Shown piece by piece: positions 15,048 to 21,270 of a DNA stretch of 64,000 bases. Below the pieces are notes generated by a model, which was not told where the DNA came from, did no database searches, and saw nothing but the letters and a program-made list of their open reading frames with translations. Position 1 is the first letter of the stretch, and every line of letters starts with the position of its first letter. This stretch comes from Akkermansia massiliensis. Lineage in GTDB: Bacteria; Verrucomicrobiota; Verrucomicrobiia; Verrucomicrobiales; Akkermansiaceae. The position numbers and the translations under genes are program-made. The stretch spans positions 1,550,001 to 1,614,000 of the forward strand of contig NZ_JAMGSI010000001.1 in assembly GCF_023516715.1 (NCBI RefSeq), in the 5' to 3' direction.

Positions 15048-16076
15048 TTAATGTTCAAAAGTGCCAAAGGAGGGCGCATCCTCCGGTACATCCAGGCCGG
15101 GAATACCGTCTTCCGGCGCCGGAGCGGTTACAGGCGGCGGGGCCTGCGTCGTCTTGGGGGCCGCCTTGGGAGCGGGAGCAGATACAGGAGTCTTCGGCAG
15201 GTCGGGTTTCCTGGCGGGCTGGTCGTCATCCGGGAACACTTCCTTCACCCGCACCATACCATCAACAATGCCGTTATAAATATTGCTTAAATCTCGCAAT
15301 TCATTTACGGTCATTTCTTCAAGCTTGTGCCCCAATTTGGTTTCGAGCAGGGCGCGCGTCACTCCATAAGCTAAAAAATTAGCTTCCAGGGATCGGAGAA
15401 TATCAGCCTTATCACGCTTAAATCCACTCTCCTGCGTATTTTTTACGGCTTCCAGCGCTTCATCAGTCAACCAGCCGGGAAGTACCTGCAAGATGCAGGC
15501 GCGGATGCGGCGAGAAGCCATATTGGCGCACAGTTCGTAAACATCCCGTTCGTTATCAAGGGCGACACGCAGCATTTTTCCAGTCTTTTTCCCTTTGGAA
15601 TCAGTCTCATTCTTATCGCGGGTATGAGGTACAGAGAAAGCAATTTCCCGGCGAACATTGGTCTCCTTGTCAAAACAATAGGCAAGACATTCGGACACAT
15701 TGCAGCCGTTTCCATCTGCTCCCTTCGGGTCCCAATGGCGGGCAACTTCCTTCCATCCGGCTTCCGCATTGCCCCATGCGCCAATCAGCGCTTCCGCCAA
15801 GCGGATGCTAGGGCCCGTCACGGTCGTATTTCCGCGGGGATAGGAATAAGTGGCGGATTGCGCCAACTTCGGTTGAGCACAAGCCTGTTTCATTCTCAAG
15901 GTCACTTCAGCTAAATCCCGCGGAAACTGCTTGGCGATCCAAATGGAAGCCAGCACGGAAGTAACGGCTGCATTGCTTGTCATGGCAGCCAGGGCTCCGC
16001 CACTGGCGGGAGCCTGAACGGCAAAAGGATTGCCTGGTGCTTGATTGGTGAGTTCGTTTGTTGTATTCGTATTCAC
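15048..16076 (-). CDS. Putative single-strand annealing recombinase
   Basis: This 342-residue protein is likely an annealing protein of the RecT/Redbeta kind. It has SYPRGNTTVTGPSIRLAEAL (about 80-100) and WGNAEAGWKEVAR, a conserved block of phage proteins found beside exonucleases. RRIRACILQVLPGWLTDEALEA follows. The last 70 residues are a Pro/Ala/Lys linker ending in an acidic tip (DVPEDAPSFGTFEH), the design of tails that bind single-strand binding protein. The family assignment rests on the conserved block and the neighbouring nuclease. A purely structural recombination cofactor is the alternative. Confidence 0.65.
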   Translation of the reverse strand: MNTNTTNELTNQAPGNPFAVQAPASGGALAAMTSNAAVTSVLASIWIAKQFPRDLAEVTLRMKQACAQPKLAQSATYSYPRGNTTVTGPSIRLAEALIGAWGNAEAGWKEVARHWDPKGADGNGCNVSECLAYCFDKETNVRREIAFSVPHTRDKNETDSKGKKTGKMLRVALDNERDVYELCANMASRRIRACILQVLPGWLTDEALEAVKNTQESGFKRDKADILRSLEANFLAYGVTRALLETKLGHKLEEMTVNELRDLSNIYNGIVDGMVRVKEVFPDDDQPARKPDLPKTPVSAPAPKAAPKTTQAPPPVTAPAPEDGIPGLDVPEDAPSFGTFEH

Positions 16077-16150
16077 GTTATTAGTATTCTATTGGGTTAG
16101 TTATTGATAACAGGCCGGGGACCAGTTGGCGCTGGCCCCGGCCAACTGAA

Positions 16151-16588
16151 TCAGTCTTGGCATTCCTCGCATTCGCAGCCCGCGATTCCGAGCATGTCTG
16201 CAATGGGATTTAAGCCAGCTCTCCTGTGGGCTTCCTTAAAAGCAAGCTTCACTCCCAAAGAAATAGTTTCGGGATTGCCGGAGAAACAAATTCCGGAGGC
16301 TTCCAAGTAGCCACGAGCCGCAAGCCATTCCGTACTTTTTGCGCCGGCCATTTTCGTAACAGCTTTGCAGGTAGAAGTCCTGCTGTTCACACTTTCACCC
16401 TTCTCAATCTTGATATGCAGAATGACAGGGGTCTTACACTGATTCACAAGCTCTTCCAGGCGGTTATACGCTTCTTCAATCATATCCACGGTGACGGGTG
16501 CTTGTTCGGCTACTGGATCGCAGCAGCATGCTTCGTCTGACGTGCAGGGCCAGGGCTGCGTATTCTTTTCTTCGGTGGTATTATCCAT
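16151..16588 (-). CDS. Hypothetical early protein, Cys-rich at both ends
   Basis: This 145-residue protein is not recognised. The N terminus has CTSDEACCCDP and the C terminus GCECEECQD; the eight clustered Cys residues could jointly bind a metal. The middle is a mixed alpha/beta domain (VDMIEEAYNRLEELVNQC, then VILHIKIEKGESVNS). It lies in the early operon just upstream of the recombinase gene. Confidence 0.6.
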   Translation of the reverse strand: MDNTTEEKNTQPWPCTSDEACCCDPVAEQAPVTVDMIEEAYNRLEELVNQCKTPVILHIKIEKGESVNSRTSTCKAVTKMAGAKSTEWLAARGYLEASGICFSGNPETISLGVKLAFKEAHRRAGLNPIADMLGIAGCECEECQD

Positions 16589-16600
16589 TGTATTGGTTTT

Positions 16601-16831
16601 CTATTGGTTATTGCTTTCCTCGAACCTCGAGGGGCGGGACGGTTTTGCGAAGCCGTCAAAAGCTTTCGGGCAGTCGGGCGTGAATCCGGAATGCGGACTC
16701 TTCCCCGCCTGTAGTTCGTTGTTGTCCATTTCCACGATGAGCCACGCTGTACCGGCAATGAGCAAACCACAGGCACCGCCAGCAATCAGGCGGCATGTAC
16801 CAATGGCCAAGGCTCGAAGTAACGCCTTCAT
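16601..16831 (-). CDS. Small membrane protein
   Basis: The product is 76 residues with an N-terminal transmembrane helix (IGTCRLIAGGACGLLIAGTAW) followed by a polar tail of about 45 residues. It overlaps the upstream gene by ATGA. A host-takeover or exclusion role would fit such a small early phage membrane protein, but nothing in the sequence identifies it. Confidence 0.5.
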   Translation of the reverse strand: MKALLRALAIGTCRLIAGGACGLLIAGTAWLIVEMDNNELQAGKSPHSGFTPDCPKAFDGFAKPSRPSRFEESNNQ

Positions 16832-17046
16832 TTGCTCATTCCTCCTTCTCCATATTCCCGCAGGAGCGCTCTTCGGAACTGCTTGCCGTGCACCTTCATC
16901 TTGCCCTGCTTGCCCCAGTACAGGACCTCAATCACATGCCCCTTGTCCTTCAACTCATGGACGGTCTTCTTGATCACATCCCGGTCGGAATCGTACAGGA
17001 GAGCAAGAGTCTTGCAGTCGTAAAATTCTGTTTCAGGGTAGGTCAT
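16828..17046 (-). CDS. Small winged-helix DNA-binding protein (possible excisionase)
   Basis: The 72 residues form a compact winged-helix-like unit: FYDCKTLALLYDSDRDVIKK, then VHELKDKGHVIEVLYWGKQG with a basic wing (KMKVHGKQFRRALLREYG). Size, charge and fold fit an excisionase or a small transcription regulator. No other gene in the prophage looks like an excisionase. The role is inferred. Confidence 0.55.
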   Translation of the reverse strand: MTYPETEFYDCKTLALLYDSDRDVIKKTVHELKDKGHVIEVLYWGKQGKMKVHGKQFRRALLREYGEGGMSK

Positions 17047-17060
17047 AGTATTTCATTAGG

Positions 17061-17123
17061 TTACAGTTCGTGCCAGCCGAGTAGCTTGAGCACATCAATC
17101 AGTTCGGGTTCCAGGTCAGTCAT
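17061..17123 (-). CDS. Possible 20-residue peptide
   Basis: An ATG at 17123 opens a 20-codon frame (MTDLEPELIDVLKLLGWHEL) ending in TAA at 17061. It overlaps the end of the preceding gene by a few bases, as most genes of this operon do, and would fill the gap before 17046. Its amphipathic composition is protein-like, but at this length chance is a real alternative. Confidence 0.25.
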   Translation of the reverse strand: MTDLEPELIDVLKLLGWHEL

Positions 17124-17298
17124 GGTGTCCGTCAGGGTTGTCCGTCGTGGCGTGATCCCGTTCGTACTGCACCAGGGCGTTTTCGAGGGCCGCCACTGCG
17201 GTTTCGTGCTCCGCCATCAGCTTTTCAGCGTCTGCGTGGCTCACGGCTACGTCGTCCACGCGGATGCAGCGGTCTTCGGTGTCGTATTCGATAATCAT
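17116..17298 (-). CDS. Small acidic early protein
   Basis: The product is 60 residues, starting at MIIEYDTEDRCIRVDDVAVS (17298). A longer reading to 17334 starts inside the spacer and is not favoured. The C-terminal half is a single helix (HADAEKLMAEHETAVAALEN) and the tail is His/Asp-rich (DNPDGHHD). No family is recognised. Confidence 0.5.
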   Translation of the reverse strand: MIIEYDTEDRCIRVDDVAVSHADAEKLMAEHETAVAALENALVQYERDHATTDNPDGHHD

Positions 17299-17321
17299 TG
17301 TTAGAATTGAATGGTTCCTGG

Positions 17322-17927
17322 TTATCGGGTACACTCTTGTGCATGGATTGGCACCCGTTCATTCAGCAGGCTCTCAAACTGCTCGGCAGTAAAAAGCTCG
17401 CAGCCATCATCTGCGTAACCTGGGTACTTCTCCACATCGCGACTGCATGCCCTTCTCAATTCGTCCAGCTCACGGCATTCTGCCAAAAAAACATGTACAT
17501 GCTGGACCTGATCGCTTTGTTTAGTACTGCCTGTCTCATTGTTTCCTCCTTCACAATGGGGTGCAGATACCTCAACCCCCATTTGAGCAAGTTCTACCTC
17601 AAAAGAACGGCAGTAAAAAAAATAAAGCGCATCCTCAAAGCTCCGGAAAGCGATGACTATAAACTTCTCATGGCTCTTCACAAAACTCCCAATACGCATC
17701 TTAACGTCTATGATCCACTTGTTAAAAACCTGCGTTCCTACTGCGTCATCTGCAGGACAGGGGATGCCCTCCTTAGTGACGATCTCGTAACTTACAGAGG
17801 CCCTTTCGACCTTACTCACTTTGCCAGGCAATACATGAATACGCATTGCAGGCATTAACTGATAAAAGGTCTCCGGATTCTCTTCTCGGAGCATCATCAG
17901 GTCTGTTCTTGTAAGAGGCCTATTCAT
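17322..17927 (-). CDS. Hypothetical early protein (antisense to a SieB-like frame)
   Basis: This is a 201-residue frame whose ATG overlaps the stop of the preceding gene (ATGA), as expected in this tightly packed operon. The composition is protein-like, with a charged C terminus (LAECRELDELRRACSRDVEK, then ELFTAEQFESLLNE). No family is recognised. The plus strand carries another long, protein-like frame in exact codon register (17343-17858). One of the two may be a register artefact; operon continuity favours this one. Confidence 0.5.
   Translation of the reverse strand: MNRPLTRTDLMMLREENPETFYQLMPAMRIHVLPGKVSKVERASVSYEIVTKEGIPCPADDAVGTQVFNKWIIDVKMRIGSFVKSHEKFIVIAFRSFEDALYFFYCRSFEVELAQMGVEVSAPHCEGGNNETGSTKQSDQVQHVHVFLAECRELDELRRACSRDVEKYPGYADDGCELFTAEQFESLLNERVPIHAQECTR
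17343..17858 (+). CDS. SieB-like superinfection-exclusion protein candidate (antisense)
   Basis: The frame of 171 codons starts at MDWHPFIQQALKLLGSKKL. It has two hydrophobic helices (LAAIICVTWVLLHIATA, about 18-35, and LDLIALFSTACLIVSSFTMG, about 50-70). A basic linker and a soluble C-terminal domain follow (LLMALHKTPNTHLNV, LVKNLRSYCVI, PFDLTHFARQYM). This layout and end pattern recall SieB-type exclusion proteins of lambdoid phages, which protect a lysogen from other phages. It runs opposite to the early operon and lies fully within the 17322-17927 frame. No strong ribosome site precedes it. Confidence 0.45.
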   Translation: MDWHPFIQQALKLLGSKKLAAIICVTWVLLHIATACPSQFVQLTAFCQKNMYMLDLIALFSTACLIVSSFTMGCRYLNPHLSKFYLKRTAVKKIKRILKAPESDDYKLLMALHKTPNTHLNVYDPLVKNLRSYCVICRTGDALLSDDLVTYRGPFDLTHFARQYMNTHCRH

Positions 17928-18106
17928 GCCGCGGGCTTCTTGGGTTCGGGGTTCTTCTTCTGGGCTGAGGGAAGCCCGCGCCTTTTGAGAATGTCAAGGA
18001 AGGCGTCTTCCGGAGCCTTCCCGGATTCAACGCACTCTTGGATGAGTGCCTTGCTTGCCGCCTTGTCTGCGGCAATTTTTTCGATGGGGATTTTGATTTC
18101 GATCAT
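17924..18106 (-). CDS. First gene of the early operon, small basic-tailed protein
   Basis: The product is 60 residues from MIEIKIPIEKIAADKAASKA (18106) to a Lys/Pro tail (KKNPEPKKPAA). The start is set by the early promoter: its expected transcript begins about 20 bases upstream, so the longer frame to 18160 would start within the promoter. No family is recognised. A regulator such as an antiterminator would be expected in this place, but the sequence does not show it. Confidence 0.5.
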   Translation of the reverse strand: MIEIKIPIEKIAADKAASKALIQECVESGKAPEDAFLDILKRRGLPSAQKKNPEPKKPAA

Positions 18107-18132
18107 GGCTGTAAATCGTGTTTCTGGTTTCT

Positions 18133-18160
18133 GTATTACGAAAAAAAATGTATCTGTCAA
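18133..18160 (-). promoter_or_regulatory. Early leftward promoter (PL-like)
   Basis: On the minus strand TTGACA (18160-18155), a 16-base spacer and TAATAC (18138-18133) form a near-consensus promoter. It drives the whole early operon toward 10082. Confidence 0.8.
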
Positions 18161-18170
18161 CGATATTATT

Positions 18171-18182
18171 CAAAATATTTTG
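18171..18182. promoter_or_regulatory. Candidate operator palindrome
   Basis: The perfect 12-base palindrome CAAAATATTTTG lies between the leftward early promoter and the promoter of the first HTH gene. Related AAATATT cores recur before the two other HTH genes (18728-18735 and 19282-19288). Confidence 0.45.
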
Positions 18183-18203
18183 TATAACGCTCGCAAAAAG
18201 GAC

Positions 18204-18231
18204 TTGCAGATTACTAAAAATCTCGTATTGT
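18204..18231 (+). promoter_or_regulatory. Promoter of the first HTH gene, probably leaderless
   Basis: TTGCAG (18204-18209), 16 bases, TATTGT (18226-18231). The expected start site falls on or next to the ATG at 18239, so the mRNA would have no leader. Confidence 0.6.
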
Positions 18232-18238
18232 TAAGGGC

Positions 18239-18619
18239 ATGGACGCCCTAAAGCAGGAGATTCAGGAATGGCTCAAAGTGACCGGGAAAAGCAGGAAGTG
18301 GTTAGCAGATCAGCTTTTTGTTGACAAACGAACTGTGGACGCATGGCTTTCTACTGCTGGTAAAATTCCTCCTGCCAAAGCGGAGTTGATTAAAAAGCTG
18401 ATGGAGCCATTGTCTCCAGGCGTGACTGGTGAATGCCGTGGTGCCCTGGACCTTGTTCTGAAACTGGACGCTGAAACCTACGGTCAATTTGCTGCCTGGG
18501 CTGCGCAAAGCGGATTTGAACCTACGGCGGACGGTATTGCCAAATGGGCGGTGCAGGTGGCTCACATGGCAGGGGAACAGGGCTCCCGGTCTCCGCGCAA
18601 AACACAGGACGCAGACTAA
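18239..18619 (+). CDS. HTH regulator 1 of the immunity region
   Basis: This 126-residue protein has an N-terminal helix-turn-helix: SRKWLADQLFVDKRTVDAWL, then IPPAKAELIKKLM (about 18-55). A second small domain follows (LVLKLDAETYGQFAAWAAQ, then GIAKWAVQVAHM), a strand followed by two helices. Both domains resemble those of the next two genes, so the three are paralogues. It lacks the peptidase domain of the third and could act as a Cro-like or anti-repressor partner. It is transcribed away from the early operon. Confidence 0.8.
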   Translation: MDALKQEIQEWLKVTGKSRKWLADQLFVDKRTVDAWLSTAGKIPPAKAELIKKLMEPLSPGVTGECRGALDLVLKLDAETYGQFAAWAAQSGFEPTADGIAKWAVQVAHMAGEQGSRSPRKTQDAD

Positions 18620-18764
18620 GGCTCTTTCATAGCCAGGTATGTGGTGGTGTTGGGTTGTTATCTTCATAACTTGGTTTTTTATTGGATTGCGAAAACATTT
18701 TTTCTCTCATATCTAACAAAAGTCAATAAATATTTCCCATTGGAGAAAATATCCAAGAAAAGCC

Positions 18765-18792
18765 TTGCCAAGATTTCCTGTATGCGAAAAAT
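18765..18792 (+). promoter_or_regulatory. Weak promoter before HTH gene 2
   Basis: TTGCCA (18765-18770), 16 bases, AAAAAT (18787-18792). The -10 box is poor, but the distance from the -35 box to the ATG (34 bases) equals that of the other two HTH genes (35 and 37). Confidence 0.35.
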
Positions 18793-18798
18793 GCACGT

Positions 18799-19128
18799 AT
18801 GGATGACCTCAAGGCTAAAATCAGGGTATTTCTGAAAGACACCCGCATGACTCGGGAAGAACTGGCGCACCGCTGTGCTGTCAAAAAAGGCATGATAGAC
18901 AAATGGCTGTCTACAGTCCCTATCCCCGCTGACAAGCAACGGCTGCTGGACAACCTCATTGATAGCCACTACGCCAAAGTATACAGGGAAACAGACGTCC
19001 ATATCAGAGTATCTAATGAGCGTTACCGGCTTATCCAGATTGAGGCGGCCAGACGGGGTCTGACGACAGAGGAATGGCTTGATGCTACGCTGCATCTTCA
19101 CACGACTATGCCGTACCGTAGGCAATAG
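18799..19128 (+). CDS. HTH regulator 2 of the immunity region
   Basis: This 109-residue protein starts MDDLKAKIRVFLKDTRM. The HTH reads TREELAHRCAVKKGMIDKWL, then IPADKQRLLDNLI. The second domain is VHIRVSNERYRLIQIEAARR, then GLTTEEWLDATL, which fits a ribbon-helix-helix fold better than its paralogue does. It is shorter than gene 1 and has no peptidase domain. Its own intergenic region upstream (179 bases) is AT-rich. Confidence 0.75.
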   Translation: MDDLKAKIRVFLKDTRMTREELAHRCAVKKGMIDKWLSTVPIPADKQRLLDNLIDSHYAKVYRETDVHIRVSNERYRLIQIEAARRGLTTEEWLDATLHLHTTMPYRRQ

Positions 19129-19264
19129 TTTTCCACTATTAAAAAGTCCGCTATGGTGGTTGTTTGTTTTCACATTTTCTCAGAGTTGGTGAACTCAAAG
19201 TAATAAAAAGATGACTTCTAATCAAGAGGGAAAGTTGTTTTTTATTACCTTTCCCCATAATAGA

Positions 19265-19293
19265 TTGACATTTAGTCATAAAAATATTACTCT
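19265..19293 (+). promoter_or_regulatory. Promoter of the repressor gene, probably leaderless
   Basis: TTGACA (19265-19270), 17 bases, TACTCT (19288-19293). The start site expected 7-9 bases later coincides with the ATG at 19302, as for lambda cI transcribed from PRM. Confidence 0.6.
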
Positions 19294-19301
19294 TGTTTCA
19301 T

Positions 19302-20102
19302 ATGAAGCAAGACCTCGCAGAAGTGAAAAGCTGGCTCAAGTCCCAAAAAAAACATTACTCATGGCTTGCCGAACAATGCCACGTTTCAGAAGGGGCGGTC
19401 AAAAACTGGTTTTCTAAGGGACACATTCCCACAGCTAAGTTCCTTTTCATTCAACGCCTAATGAATGAAGTAAGTGGGAGAAACCCTATTTCAGGTATCA
19501 CAATTGATTTCACGGATGAAGAATGGGAAGCTATTTCTAAGATACTGGCTTCCAGTAAGCAAACCTTCATCCAGTTTGTTAATCAGGCTCTTGCAAACGC
19601 CGCTCAGGAGTATTTCCAAAACGCAATCAAAGAAAAAGTGGTCTCCCTTAAGCAGTTTTCCCCGGTTGATTCATTGCCAGCTGTGGCCACCATAAATAAC
19701 CAAAGTTACTCTCTGAACGTGATTGGCAATATCGCCGCCGGCGGCCTACAGGCAGGAGACACTGTTCCCTATGCTATCAAATCAACGCGGCCGCTTGGTA
19801 AAAATGAATACATACTGCGAGTAGAAGGCAAGAGTATGGAACCGATCATCATGGACGGCTCCCTGGTTGTAATGCGTAAGCACACTATACCGCCCATCCC
19901 CAAGGTCGGAACCATTGTCGAATATTATGATGAACGGGGAGTCACTCTCAAAAAGCTGGTCCGGAAAAAGAATCCGGAAACAGGGAAGCTGGAGTACACC
20001 CTGCACCCACTCAATCCGGAGTTTGGCGACATCGAGCCGATGGACGGCGGGAAGATATCCGGCGTGTACGTGGAGACCCTCGACAAGTGGGAAAAGGCGT
20101 AA
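19302..20102 (+). CDS. CI/LexA-type repressor with S24 peptidase domain
   Basis: The 266-residue product starts at MKQDLAEVKSWL (19302); an upstream TTG lies in the -10 box and is rejected. The HTH is YSWLAEQCHVSEGAVKNWF, then IPTAKFLFIQRLM. A strand-helix-helix segment follows (ITIDFTDEEWEAISKIL), then the S24 domain. IAAGGLQAG (about 145-153) holds the probable Ala-Gly self-cleavage site. Ser in VEGKSMEP (about 180) and Lys in VTLKKLVRK (about 222) form the catalytic pair. It should hold lysogeny and be inactivated after DNA damage through RecA. A strong terminator follows. Confidence 0.92.
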   Translation: MKQDLAEVKSWLKSQKKHYSWLAEQCHVSEGAVKNWFSKGHIPTAKFLFIQRLMNEVSGRNPISGITIDFTDEEWEAISKILASSKQTFIQFVNQALANAAQEYFQNAIKEKVVSLKQFSPVDSLPAVATINNQSYSLNVIGNIAAGGLQAGDTVPYAIKSTRPLGKNEYILRVEGKSMEPIIMDGSLVVMRKHTIPPIPKVGTIVEYYDERGVTLKKLVRKKNPETGKLEYTLHPLNPEFGDIEPMDGGKISGVYVETLDKWEKA

Positions 20103-20178
20103 ATACCGAAATAATGATAAACGTGTTGCAATTTGTATCTTTTATGGTATATTACACACCTTTACGTTAGATTGCTTC

Positions 20179-20210
20179 GCCCCTTGGCCTTCGGGCCAGG
20201 GGGCTTTTTT
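20179..20210 (+). terminator. Terminator after the repressor gene
   Basis: GCCCCTTGGCC (20179-20189), TTCG tetraloop, GGCCAGGGGGC (20194-20204), then six T. An 11-bp stem with one G-U pair separates repressor transcription from the facing late genes. Confidence 0.9.
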
Positions 20211-20221
20211 ATGAAATGGCA

Positions 20222-21247
20222 TTATTGCGCTTTCTTCAAATCTAATAGTTGTACTTGTTGCTTATAATCTTCCCATATATCAGCCAGTGCGTGATATGTT
20301 GTTTCATATTCAGGAATAGGTTTCGCCTGCATAATCCAATAGCAATAAGGATAGTCTAAAAATTTATCTCCAAGTATAACTTTAACTACAAAAACGCCTG
20401 CAACATCTCGATGCTTTTCAAAGAATTTTGTTTCATCTTTCCATAGATTGCGTGGCTTTAGAGCGTCTAAAGCTACTGCGTCAAGCATGGCTTTCTTCTT
20501 TTCATCAGTTTTAATATGATATTTTATTTCTGTAACTATTTCACGAATTGCTTTCTCCTTGAAAGTGCTTCCAAATTGGCGATATGCGCCAGACTGAATA
20601 TCCAGCCATGCCTGCCCAGGGTTATTCTTCACGACACTTTTAAAATGCAACATAAGAGCTTCAGAAGGAGATTCCGTATTGTACTTTTCTTGCTTAATAC
20701 GCCTCCATACATCATTAATACGTCTTTTGTGAGCATTTCGCACTTTGTTTGAAAAGTCATTCCAAACAGCACGAAAAATTTCTTTAGAGTTATTGAATAT
20801 AGGAGCTTCCTTTCCTTGGCCCTTCCAATAAAGCCATGGATATTTAATGTTCTCTACTCCAAATAAAGCAGTGAATACGCCTATTCCTAAATCATATTCT
20901 TCGTCAGGCGTGGCTGGGGCCTGGTAGCCTTCCGCCTTCACCAGCCTTTTGGATTCGTCATCGGCGTCATCCCCCAGGGCCAATGCTGAAAATACCTTCA
21001 GGCGGCTTTCATCGGGCCTGAACTCCGGAAGCTTCCGAGAACTCGGCGCCTGTCCCCAATCCTGCAAGGAAGGGGAAGCGGTATTCTCCTGTAAATGGTC
21101 AAGGGAATCGGGAAGCAGGTTGGAATGCTTCGCATCCTGCGCCAGTGGGAAAAAGTCTGTCAAAGGACGATCTATTCCGTGGGATAAAGTAGTAAAAAGT
21201 ATGGAAAAAGTGTAGAGCAAAGCGCGCATGGTAAACTCTACATACAC
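20222..21247 (-). CDS. Accessory protein sharing its N terminus with the giant ejected protein
   Basis: The product is about 341 residues. GTG at 21247 is chosen, 6 bases after AAGGAG; ATG at 21229 is the alternative. A hydrophobic stretch (MRALLYTFSILFTTLSHG) precedes about 88 residues whose DNA (20897-21160) is almost identical to the 5' end of the 3200-residue protein gene. The next 60 residues are related but diverged (YPWLYWKGQGKEAP, then FRAVWNDF). A second copy of that motif ends the protein (YPYCYWIMQAKP, then HALADIWEDY). The remainder is Lys-rich, unrecognised and AT-rich compared with its neighbours. It starts right after the stop of the giant gene. A virion-delivered accessory effector is an attractive inference. 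Confidence 0.7.
   Translation of the reverse strand: MYVEFTMRALLYTFSILFTTLSHGIDRPLTDFFPLAQDAKHSNLLPDSLDHLQENTASPSLQDWGQAPSSRKLPEFRPDESRLKVFSALALGDDADDESKRLVKAEGYQAPATPDEEYDLGIGVFTALFGVENIKYPWLYWKGQGKEAPIFNNSKEIFRAVWNDFSNKVRNAHKRRINDVWRRIKQEKYNTESPSEALMLHFKSVVKNNPGQAWLDIQSGAYRQFGSTFKEKAIREIVTEIKYHIKTDEKKKAMLDAVALDALKPRNLWKDETKFFEKHRDVAGVFVVKVILGDKFLDYPYCYWIMQAKPIPEYETTYHALADIWEDYKQQVQLLDLKKAQ
20897..21160 (-). repeat. 264-bp duplicated coding segment, copy A
   Basis: It matches 30601-30864 over 264 bases with three mismatches, all within the 25 bases at the low-coordinate end and all silent; the other 239 bases are identical. It encodes the stretch from FFPLAQDAKHSNLLPDSLDH to about PATPDEE. 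Confidence 0.97.
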
Positions 21248-21270
21248 CGTACACTCCTTAATATTCAATC

